A DNA stretch of 26,219 nucleotides from CAYYJM01 sp964471755 (GTDB lineage: Bacteria; Planctomycetota; Planctomycetia; Gemmatales; Gemmataceae). The notes beneath the pieces were generated by a model that had not been told where the DNA came from, did no database searches, and saw only the letters and a program-made list of their open reading frames with translations. A program made the translations under genes and the position numbers. The stretch is from NCBI GenBank assembly GCA_964471755.1, contig CAYYJM010000061.1, positions 1-26,219 of the forward strand, in the 5' to 3' direction. Shown here piece after piece: positions 1 through 8,800 of the stretch. Numbering within the stretch: the first letter of the stretch is position 1; every line of letters starts with the position of its first letter.

Positions 1-1137
1 GATGGCAAGGCTTGCCTGGCCCTCCTGGTCCACGACGACGAGGATTTGCGGATCAGTCGGGATCTGAACCGCGAGCGGATCGTCACGGTAGATCTGGGCC
101 TACAGCGCTGGCAGGCGATGCACCAGACCGCCGAGCCAGCGACCGGACGCGATGGGGTCCTGCGCGTCCGTCTCGATGCCCGGCGACCGGGGCTGTCCGG
201 TGATAACGATGCCAACGTCGCCTGGAATCTCCGCACGCTCAACCTGATGGCCCGCGCTGGCCTGCTCACCCTGGAAAACGAACGGCCGCCGGAGGTGGCC
301 CGCGAGAACGGTGAAACCGAGGTCGCCTTCGAGGCTCGCCGTCACGCTGCCTTCGAGAACTACTTCACCCAGGCACTGGTTCGGCCCGGTGAGGGACACC
401 TTCGCCGGGAAGTGTGGGATGTCGTGGTCGAGCAGGAACGTCAGCGTAACTTCCAGGCCAGCCGTGACCAGCTCGACCTGCTCGGCGAGGTACTCGGTCA
501 ACAACGGGAGTTCGCCGATCTGTTCGCGGAGGTCTATCGCATCACCCGGGGCGTGATCGCGGTGGAGCCGGAGTTGACCTGTGGCGGCTGTCCAGTCTGC
601 CGGGCGCGCGGCGATGATTCCCTGCGAGAGCCTGTCCTGCCGGTGGGCGATCCGCTTACCGAGGTGGAGGTCGGTGACCGCCGGCGACTGCTTGACCTGG
701 TCGGCGGCAACTTCGCGGTGATCCTCTATCCGACGCCCGGTCGGTCCCGTCGAGAGCAGCGGCGCTGGCGTGACCGGATCCTGGGCCAGTTGCTGCCGCG
801 TCTGGTGGCACGCGGCGTCGGCGAGATCTGCGTCGGCCAGCACTGGGCAGCGGAGGCCCGCTACGCCGGTCTGTTCCGCTTCGCTCCGAGCCGATACGTG
901 CTGCACCGACGTCCGGACGAGCCGGACGAACCGGCCTGGCCGCTACCGCGTCTGACGCTGCTCGATCCAGCCGACGGACCGTGTGTGCTGTCGCAGGATC
1001 TGCTCCTGTTGTCGCGGCCGCTGCACCTGATCCTTGCCCCGCTCGACGTGCGTCATCCCCAGCGGCCGGAGTTGGCGTACCGCGACCTTGCTCCTACGGT
1101 ATCCCTGGCCACCTTCTTCGAGCGACTGTCCCGATGA
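1..1137 (+). CDS. dpdF: DpdF, RecQ-like helicase of the dpd restriction module, C-terminal part (5' end outside window)
   Basis: The reading frame is open from base 1, so the gene begins before the window; 378 C-terminal residues are visible. No helicase motifs I-VI lie in this part. What can be seen is a three-cysteine cluster CGGCPVC (C194, C197, C200 counted from base 1) resembling the CxxCxxC end of the RecQ zinc-binding subdomain, then an alpha/beta tail of about 150 residues. The stop overlaps the start of the DpdG gene by ATGA, so it sits in the same operon. In known dpd clusters the RecQ-like DpdF lies beside DpdG and DpdH, and position is the main support. Any other zinc-binding helicase partner of a restriction system remains possible, because the N-terminal motor is not visible. 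Confidence 0.6.
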   Translation, partial: DGKACLALLVHDDEDLRISRDLNRERIVTVDLGLQRWQAMHQTAEPATGRDGVLRVRLDARRPGLSGDNDANVAWNLRTLNLMARAGLLTLENERPPEVARENGETEVAFEARRHAAFENYFTQALVRPGEGHLRREVWDVVVEQERQRNFQASRDQLDLLGEVLGQQREFADLFAEVYRITRGVIAVEPELTCGGCPVCRARGDDSLREPVLPVGDPLTEVEVGDRRRLLDLVGGNFAVILYPTPGRSRREQRRWRDRILGQLLPRLVARGVGEICVGQHWAAEARYAGLFRFAPSRYVLHRRPDEPDEPAWPLPRLTLLDPADGPCVLSQDLLLLSRPLHLILAPLDVRHPQRPELAYRDLAPTVSLATFFERLSR

Positions 1138-1985
1138 GCCTGCTCAACCGCCCCTCCGCGGGGCACTATAGCGCCCTGATCGTCCTGCACCGCTGCGTCC
1201 GTGAGCGCGGCCCGATGCCGCGTGACCGGCTGCTGAAGCTGTGCTGCCCGCCGCCGATCGAGAACGATCTGGCCGTGAAGACTCTCAACACCTGGGAGAA
1301 GCTCGGCCTGTTCGTGGTCGCTGAAGCGGTGCGCCTGGCCGACGATCTGTCAGCGAACGAGACGCTCCCACACGCCGCACGCCGACTGGCCTTCCGGCCG
1401 AACAACAACGCCAACTTCTGGGAGGCGGAGGAGGCCGGCAGCGCCGACTTCAGTCGGGCCCTGGCCTGGGCACTGGCGGTGGACCCACTTGACTTACAGC
1501 GGCGCAACTGGAAGGCGGTCGATGAACGACAGCAGGAGACGTTGAGTGACGGCACCATCGTCTTCCAGAACGACACGCGCTGGGCGGGTTTCCGGGCCTG
1601 GGCGAGCTATCTCGGCTTCGGCGGCGAGGCGGCCCATGCCACGGGCTTTGTGATCGATCCGGCTCCGGCCATCGCCGACGTGCTGCCCGAGGTGTTCGAG
1701 TCGTCACGGACACTGGCCATCGGCGACTTCCTCGCTCGGTTGGCCCAGACCCTGCCCGTCCTCGATGGTGGCGAGTATCGCCGTGAGGTCGAGGGACGAT
1801 TGCGGGACCGGCCGACGCTGGCCTCCGACGAGCTGTCCGCGTCTCTGTCCGTGGCCCTGGAGCGGTTGCGAATCGAGGGCCGGCTTCAACTGGAGGAACG
1901 GTCGGACGCCGACACGCGAAGGCTCGTCCTCGGCGGCAAGGTCCGGCCTGTCTCCGTGGTCACCCGGGTGGAGGTGGTGGCATGA
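1134..1985 (+). CDS. dpdG: DpdG, restriction-associated protein of the dpd cluster
   Basis: The product has 283 residues. I chose the ATG that overlaps the upstream stop as ATGA; longer in-frame starts from 981 lie inside the upstream gene. The Shine-Dalgarno is weak, which fits translational coupling. No enzymatic motif is visible. The N-terminal 70 residues (opening MSLLNRPS, then helices, then KTLNTWEKLGLF) look like a winged-helix style fold, and the rest is mostly helical. The size, the opening and the place directly before the large P-loop protein match DpdG. In Salmonella Montevideo, dpdG is among the genes needed for the restriction-like phenotype but not for base modification. The molecular function is unknown; a DNA-binding or adaptor role is inference. 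Confidence 0.68.
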   Translation: MSLLNRPSAGHYSALIVLHRCVRERGPMPRDRLLKLCCPPPIENDLAVKTLNTWEKLGLFVVAEAVRLADDLSANETLPHAARRLAFRPNNNANFWEAEEAGSADFSRALAWALAVDPLDLQRRNWKAVDERQQETLSDGTIVFQNDTRWAGFRAWASYLGFGGEAAHATGFVIDPAPAIADVLPEVFESSRTLAIGDFLARLAQTLPVLDGGEYRREVEGRLRDRPTLASDELSASLSVALERLRIEGRLQLEERSDADTRRLVLGGKVRPVSVVTRVEVVA

Positions 1986-4900
1986 ACCTGCTCGACTACT
2001 GGCCCGACGCCGATCGCGTCAACGCCTGCATTCCATCGGAAGCCGAGGCTCTGGATCCGGCCGTCTTTCTGGCCGTGCATCAGCCCGTCCGTCTGCGGCG
2101 GCGATCGCTGACACAGCAGAGTCAGCAGCCATCGGACGAGCCAGTCACGCAGGAGACCTTGCTCGAGGCGCTCCTGCGTGCGGATCTGCCGCAGGGCTAC
2201 GTCGGGATTCCGATTGTCGGCCGGAGCGGCGTCGGCAAGTCGCATCTGATCCGCTGGCTGCACGTGCAGATCCAGGCCCGCGATTCGGCCGGCCACTACC
2301 ACGTCATTCCGATCCCACGCAGCTCCAGCCTGAAGCGCGTACTGGAACTGATCCTCGAAGGACTCCAGGGATCGGCGTACGATCGGGTCCGCGAGGCGTT
2401 GCAATCGGCTCGGGACAAGCTCACCCCAATCGCCGCCGAGGAACGCCTGCTCGCGGAGTTTCGCGCGGCCCTGCGGGAAGTCGAGCGCGACTGCACCCAG
2501 AAACGCACCGAGGCCCAGCAGCGTGGTCAGGCGGATGCCCCGGAGTTGCGGGATCGCCACTCGCACGCCAGGGGGCTGTACGGTCTGCTGGAGGGGGTGA
2601 CCAAGGACGCCCTGCTGGGGCCGGCGACTGGCTCGCCATCGGTGCTGCGCGTCCTGATCCAGGGGATCACCGAGGGCCGCCTTCAACTGGGCGACCCACT
2701 CGGCGAGGCTGGCGCGGAACTGGAGGTACCGCGCAACCAGTTCCGGCCGGAAGACTTCCGCCTGGAAACCGTTCGCAAGCAGGACGTGCCGGCCAACTCA
2801 CGTCTGTACCTACAGCGATTGCAGGCGCAGGATGATCGCGACCGGCAGTCGGCCTGTCATCTGATGAACGAGTTGCGCGATGGTGCGATCGCGCAACTGT
2901 CCGGCCTGGGCGAGCATCAACTGGCCGACCTGTTTCGTCAGGTCCGCGAGCAGTTGCTGGCCGAGGGACGCGAACTGGTGCTTCTGGTGGAGGACTTCGC
3001 CACGGTCGCCGGCGTGCAGCGCTCGCTGCTCGACGTGGCGATCATGCCGGGCAAGCGTGAGGGCAAACAAATCCTCTGTGACATGCGGACGGCACTGGCG
3101 TTGACCGACGGCTACCTCAGTCCCTGGGACAACATGCAGACCCGCTTCGAGTACGAGTGGGTCCTCGAATCCACGTCGCCCGACACCGAGCAGTTGGTCA
3201 CCGCGATGACGGACATGGTCGGAGCTTACCTGAACGCCGCTCGTCTGGGCCGGGAGCGTCTGAAGCAGGAGTTGCGGCCAGGGTCGCCACCGCCGTGCTT
3301 TGGTCCGGTCGACGAGTTGACCGAGGCCGACCAGCAGACCCTGAACGCCTTCGGTCGCAGCGATGTCGGCCATGAACTGTTTCCGTTCAACCGTGAGGCG
3401 GTGGGACAGCTGGCCCGGCAGTATTTCACCCGCGACGATCAGCTCCTCTGGAACCCACGTCGGCTGATCAACGAGATCCTGCGTCCGACGCTGCTGGACC
3501 AGCGCGCCACCTACGAGCAGGGCCGGTTCCCGCCGGAGAATTTTCACGGGTTCGTCAAGGATCGGGTCGGCCACGACGTGCGTGATCTCCTCTCCGCACA
3601 GCAGGGCGACCAGTTCGGTCGGGCCTGCGTGCTACAGGGCCTCTGGGGTGGCTGTCCGATGTCACCGGATCAGATCCACCTGGCTCCGGAGATCTATCGT
3701 GCCTTCGGCCTGGAGCCGTTAACGGTCGAGGCCAGGGGCACGCGGAGGAGGCCGGTCCGGCGGGAGCCGACGCGGGAACCGCAGCCCGAGCCGGAGCCGG
3801 TGAAGCGCGATCGACGGAAGGAAGAGGCCGACAGGCGACTGACGATGATCGATAAGTGGTTCACCCAGCAGGTCATCACGCAGTCAGACGCGAACTGGCT
3901 GCGGGGCGAGATCCTGGAAGCCGTGAACAGGGCCATCGACTGGGACGCCGAGTTGCTCAAGGAAATCAACCTGCGGACTTACGCCGGTCTGATCGAGCGG
4001 GTCTACCTTCCCCACGCCCGACGCGGCGAGGCCGGCGTCAGCGCCGGTAACGCCATCGTCACCCTGTGCAGTGACGAGACATTCGCCGACGCCCAGAAGA
4101 ACATTGAAGTACGCCGAAACCTGGAGGCCCTGATCCGCCTCCACGTCTACCGGGACGAACCCTTCGAGGGGTCGGTCGCTGATCGAGCCCGCTACAGTGC
4201 GTTCGCCATGACGGCCGGACACCAGGCGGTGGCGTATCTTCGGCGGCACTACGAACACGTACCCGGCGATTCGGTGCCGGCGGTCGCTCAGGCCCTGCTG
4301 GTGTCGGCTCGAATCCTGGGCATCGAGGCCGCTCTGAAGGACGATGACGCCAGCGTCCTTGAGGCGATCTTCGCTGCCACGCCCACGCCGCCGACCGACG
4401 ATGATACAGCCTGGGGAAAGCTGTGCCGGGCCTGTGCCGCCGAGCGGAAGCGGGGTCAGGATTTTCTGCTGCGGCGGGTGGCGGCACGTCAGGGCGGTGG
4501 TGACAAGTGTCTGGCGATCGACGCTCCGCGTCTGCTCGCCGCCCTGGCACCGCTGCGGACGGCATTCGTCGTCGTCGCCGAGTTCCCTGGCGAACGCCTC
4601 GACACCGATGCCCTGTTCGTACGCAAGCACGTCGATTCGGTTCGTGCGGAAGTCGTGGCCCGAGCTGCCCGGGAGCGACGGGATGCTCTGGTCACCTGGG
4701 GCGAGCAGGTGCGGGCGTGGCTGGGGCCGGATTTCGAGAAGGACGAGGTCATCCGGGATCTGCGTGAGACCATCAACGACGCCGTTCGAGAGGATGTCTT
4801 CCGTTCCTCGGTCACCCGTGAGAAGCTCTCGGAACGGCTCACGCAGTTCAAGAAGGCGGCCGTGACCGACACCCTTCGCGCGGTCGAGAAGCTGGCCGCG

Positions 4901-5188
4901 GAAACCGACATCGGCCGACAACTGGTTCTGCTGGCCCGCATCGATGACGAGGCGGTGGCAGTAACCCGCAGGCTCCATGATGAAGTGGCGGCCTTCCTGG
5001 CGGGCACGGAGGAGGAGGTCGGTCGCAAGATTCGCAGCTACGCCAGCACGGTCGGCGACGAGACGCCAACGGCCGAGGGCCTGACCGCCCACGCGACCGA
5101 GGAACTGGACGGCCTGCTTGCTGAACTGGAGCGGACGGTTCAGAATCTGGCCGTCGATCCGGAAACGCCGACGGAGGTCAATCAATGA
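1982..5188 (+). CDS. dpdH: DpdH, large P-loop ATPase of the dpd cluster
   Basis: This 1068-residue cytoplasmic protein has a clear Walker A, GRSGVGKS at residues 80-87, and a Walker B candidate ELVLLVEDF at 331-339 ending in E337-D338. The spacing of about 250 residues between them indicates a large insertion in an AAA/STAND-like ATPase domain. A charged linker rich in E, R and P spans about 580-620. The C-terminal 250 residues are long charged helices suggesting coiled coil. The start codon follows GGAGGT with 6-7 bases spacing and overlaps the DpdG stop as ATGA. Size, P-loop and position between DpdG and DpdI match DpdH. It plausibly powers or gates the restriction complex. Its exact partner and substrate cannot be read from sequence. 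Confidence 0.72.
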   Translation: MNLLDYWPDADRVNACIPSEAEALDPAVFLAVHQPVRLRRRSLTQQSQQPSDEPVTQETLLEALLRADLPQGYVGIPIVGRSGVGKSHLIRWLHVQIQARDSAGHYHVIPIPRSSSLKRVLELILEGLQGSAYDRVREALQSARDKLTPIAAEERLLAEFRAALREVERDCTQKRTEAQQRGQADAPELRDRHSHARGLYGLLEGVTKDALLGPATGSPSVLRVLIQGITEGRLQLGDPLGEAGAELEVPRNQFRPEDFRLETVRKQDVPANSRLYLQRLQAQDDRDRQSACHLMNELRDGAIAQLSGLGEHQLADLFRQVREQLLAEGRELVLLVEDFATVAGVQRSLLDVAIMPGKREGKQILCDMRTALALTDGYLSPWDNMQTRFEYEWVLESTSPDTEQLVTAMTDMVGAYLNAARLGRERLKQELRPGSPPPCFGPVDELTEADQQTLNAFGRSDVGHELFPFNREAVGQLARQYFTRDDQLLWNPRRLINEILRPTLLDQRATYEQGRFPPENFHGFVKDRVGHDVRDLLSAQQGDQFGRACVLQGLWGGCPMSPDQIHLAPEIYRAFGLEPLTVEARGTRRRPVRREPTREPQPEPEPVKRDRRKEEADRRLTMIDKWFTQQVITQSDANWLRGEILEAVNRAIDWDAELLKEINLRTYAGLIERVYLPHARRGEAGVSAGNAIVTLCSDETFADAQKNIEVRRNLEALIRLHVYRDEPFEGSVADRARYSAFAMTAGHQAVAYLRRHYEHVPGDSVPAVAQALLVSARILGIEAALKDDDASVLEAIFAATPTPPTDDDTAWGKLCRACAAERKRGQDFLLRRVAARQGGGDKCLAIDAPRLLAALAPLRTAFVVVAEFPGERLDTDALFVRKHVDSVRAEVVARAARERRDALVTWGEQVRAWLGPDFEKDEVIRDLRETINDAVREDVFRSSVTREKLSERLTQFKKAAVTDTLRAVEKLAAETDIGRQLVLLARIDDEAVAVTRRLHDEVAAFLAGTEEEVGRKIRSYASTVGDETPTAEGLTAHATEELDGLLAELERTVQNLAVDPETPTEVNQ

Positions 5189-5883
5189 ACGTCGAACGCT
5201 GTCGCGCTCTGCGCGACCAGATCGCCCGGTGCGCCGAACTCCGGGACGCCACCAGCAAGGTGGCCGTCCTCGAACCGGTTCGCTTCGATGTGGAAGACTG
5301 GCAGGGTGAATTCGGAGTGCTGGTGCCGCAGTACCGACTCTTCCTCGCCGAGGGGCTGATCCCGGACAACGAAGCCGCGCCGAAGCGCCTGCTCGAAGCG
5401 CTGGCCGCGGTCCGGAAGAAGCTGCGCGAGTCGCCGTTCAAGGTGAACAGCGGGAAGGATTACAGCACGCTGAAGAAACAGGCGACCGAGTTGATCCGCC
5501 AGCTGGGTGCCCGGATCACCGAGGCCTGGGGGGACTGGCTGGCACGCGAAACGCCTTCCGTTGATGAGGCCGAACTTGTCCGTCTGGAGGCCATCCTCGA
5601 GATGCGGGTTCAGACCGCCGAGGTGCGCCGTCAGGATCAGAAGGTCAAGGAGATGCGACGCTCTCCTCCGCGTGATGCGGCCGGCCTGGCACAGGCACGG
5701 GCGGTGGTCGAGGCCCTGCGTGTGGCTCTCCAGAAACTGCCGAAGCCGGCCAGTCCGGAGGTGGCTCGCTTCCTCGACGCGGCGACCTCGCGTGAGGGGG
5801 CACCGCTGTCGCTGCTGAACGACGCGGTCCTCGCCTGGCTAAAGGACGAGGGGCAGTACGACCGCTTCCGCATCCGTCGTTGA
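5185..5883 (+). CDS. dpdI: DpdI, small helical protein of the dpd restriction module
   Basis: The product has 232 residues with no signal peptide, membrane segment or recognisable catalytic motif. It is mainly charged amphipathic helices (for example around 70-110 and 130-200), which suggests a coiled-coil or helical-bundle adaptor. The ATG overlaps the DpdH stop as ATGA and has a strong GGAGGT Shine-Dalgarno inside the DpdH C-terminus, so expression is coupled and the two proteins probably act together. The name rests on position between the P-loop ATPase DpdH and the helicase DpdJ rather than on a motif. In Salmonella, dpdI contributes to restriction and is not needed for modification. Confidence 0.55.
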   Translation: MNVERCRALRDQIARCAELRDATSKVAVLEPVRFDVEDWQGEFGVLVPQYRLFLAEGLIPDNEAAPKRLLEALAAVRKKLRESPFKVNSGKDYSTLKKQATELIRQLGARITEAWGDWLARETPSVDEAELVRLEAILEMRVQTAEVRRQDQKVKEMRRSPPRDAAGLAQARAVVEALRVALQKLPKPASPEVARFLDAATSREGAPLSLLNDAVLAWLKDEGQYDRFRIRR

Positions 5884-5893
5884 GGGCCCTGGC

Positions 5894-8800
5894 ATGTCGC
5901 ACGATCGAGACGCCGTTGCCGATTTCCTGGGCGACCTGGAACGCCGTGAGGCCGTCCTGCTCACCTGGGGCCTGGCCGAGGGTGCCTTCTCCGAGGACGA
6001 GGTGGAGGACCTGGCCCGGCAGTTCATTCACCGGCGCAACCTGTGGGCGACGTTTCCCGAGCCGGACGAGTTGGTCGAGCGAGCCGAGTCGATGGGCCTG
6101 CTGTTCGCCTTCGAGCAGGGCGGCCGACGGTGCTACCGCACCCGCATGGCCGAGAGCGTCCGCCTGTTCCTGCGGCTGCGGCAACTGTTCCCGAAGCACC
6201 TGAACAACCACGGCTGGGCGACGGCTCCGACCCTGGTCGCCGACGCACGCTTTCTCATCCGTCCACGCGCTTACCCCGATCGTCGCGTCGGGCCAGACGA
6301 GGCACTGCGGCAGTTGGCCGACGCCAACCTGTTGACCGGTCGCGAGGAGTTCGCGCGACGGCTGATCGGCGACCGTCAGCTGGCCGACTTCCAGATCCGC
6401 GCCGCTCGCTCGGTGCTGCGCGGTCTCGGTGGCGAGGCGGCGGCGACGATCGTCTGTGCCGGCACTGGCAGCGGCAAGACACTGGCGTTCTACCTGCCGG
6501 CCATGTCTGCCATCGCCCAGACGCTCGGCCAGGGAGACTGGCCGCGCTGCCTCGCCCTGTATCCGCGCAACGAATTGCTCAAGGACCAGTTCTCCGAGGC
6601 GTACCAGATGGCCCGCCTCCTCCGCGAACCGCTCACGGCTCTGGGCCGCCGGCCGTTGCGCATCGGGGCCCTGTTCGGCGGTACGCCACGCCACGCCGGC
6701 GCGTTCGGCTCGGCCTACCCGCCGGACGGCTGGCGTCGAGTCGCGGGCGGCCGGGTCTGCCCACTGCTGCGGTGTCCCCGGCCGGGCTGTGGCGGTGAAC
6801 TGATCTGGCGCGACACCGACCTCGCCGCCACCATCGAGCGTCTGCACTGCACCGCCTGCGACGAACTGGTGCGACCCGACGAGGTCGTTCTCACCCGGGC
6901 GCGCATGCTGAGGGAGCCGCCCGACATCCTGTTCACCACCACGGAGATGCTCAACCAGCGCCTGTCCGACTCGCGATTCGGCGTGTTGTTCGGCGTCGGC
7001 ACCGCGCCGGAGCGCAAGCCGATGCTGATGCTGCTCGACGAGGTCCACACCTACTCCGGCACGTCCGGAGCCCAGGCGGCGTTGCTGCTACGCCGCTGGC
7101 AGCACGCGGCGCGATGTCGGCCCCACTTCGTCGGTCTGTCGGCGACCCTGCGCGATGCCCGGCGATTCTTCGCCACGTTGACCGGGGTGCCGGCTCACCG
7201 TGTCGAGGAGCAAGGGCCGCAACCCGACGAGCTGGTTCGTCGGGGCATGGAGTACCTGCTGGCCCTGCGGGGCGATCCGGCGTCGGGCACGTCGCTGCTC
7301 TCGACGACGATCCAGGCGTCGCTGCTGCTGCGTCGCATCCTCGACGGCGTCGGCACGCCCAGTGGTGGGCTCTACGGCCGGAAGGCGTTCCTGTTCACCG
7401 ACGATCTGGACGTGACCAACCGCCTGCTGTTCAACCTTCGCGATGCCGAGGGGCAGGACAGCTGGGGCAACCCCGACCCACAGAGCCCCGGCGGCTCCCT
7501 GGCCAATCTTCGCTCTCCCGACCAGCCGGACGCCGCCGATCGGTTTGTCCAGGGGCAGTGCTGGCACCTGTGCGAGCGTCTCGGTCACGTCCTGCGGCCC
7601 GAGACGCTGGTGCCGATCGGGCGGACCAGTTCGCAGGATGTTGGCGTCGATGCCGATGCCGAGGTGATCGTGGCGACGGCCGCCCTGGAGGTGGGCTTCA
7701 ACGATCCCGCAGTCGGTGCCGTGTTGCAGCACAAGGCTCCACGCGATGCCGCTCAGTTCGTGCAGCGCAAGGGACGCGCGGGGCGCGATCCAGCGATGCG
7801 GCCGTGGACGCTGGTGGTTCTGTCCGATTACGGTCGCGACCGGGTCGCCTACCAGAATTACGACCTGCTCTTCGATCCGGAACTGCCGCCGCGCGAGCTG
7901 CCCATCGGCAATCGTCACGTCCTGCGGATGCAGGCGGTCAACGCGACGATGGAGTGGCTCGCTGGCCAGTTGATCGGCCTGCCGCCGGGCAGCGTCTGGC
8001 AGGATCTGGCCGTGCCCGCCGAGCAGCGTACGGCGACAGAGCGTGCCGGAGTCCGCCGTCGGCAGGAGCATCTGGCCGGGTTGATCGAGGGCTTGCTGGT
8101 CCGTCCGGAGCGGCTCGCCGAACTTCAGGCGTACCTTCAGGCGGCTCTGCACATCTCCGCCGAGGAGGTGGAGGTGCTGTTGACCGAGCCGCCACGACCC
8201 CTGCTAACCGCCGCCCTGCCGACGGCTCTGCGGCGATTGCGGACCCAGTGGCGACGGGTGACTCCACCGGGTACTCCTCCGGAGCAGGAGCCCTTCACGC
8301 ACAACGCGCCGCTGCCGGAATTCATCCCGAGAGCCCTGTTCCAGGATCTGAATCTTCCCGAGGTCGAGATCGTCACCCGACCGCAGCAGCAGGGGGACTC
8401 CGAACGACGCGACAGCATGCGGGTCGCCCAGGCGCTCAACGAATTCGCTCCCGGTCGGGTGTCACGGCGTTTCGGCCTGAAGCACCGCTATGCCCGTCAC
8501 TGGATCAGCCCTCCGACGCTGGAGGACATGCCCGACCAGCTGCTGCCGCTGGCCGATTACGTCGCTGCTGGCGAGGAACTCGGCCGCTTCGAGTATGCGG
8601 AACCGGGCCACGAACGCCGATCGGTGCGCTGCGTTCGGCCACTACAGATGCGGCCGGGGACTCCCGGCCCGGTGGTGGCCGATTCGGCCAGTGCCTTCCT
8701 CGACTGGCGCAGTCAGCTCATCCCCTGGGTGGAGGGAGTGGCCGTCGGGGTGCCGGCCTCGCCCCTCGGCACGGCACTGGCCGAGTTGCGTTTCTTCACC

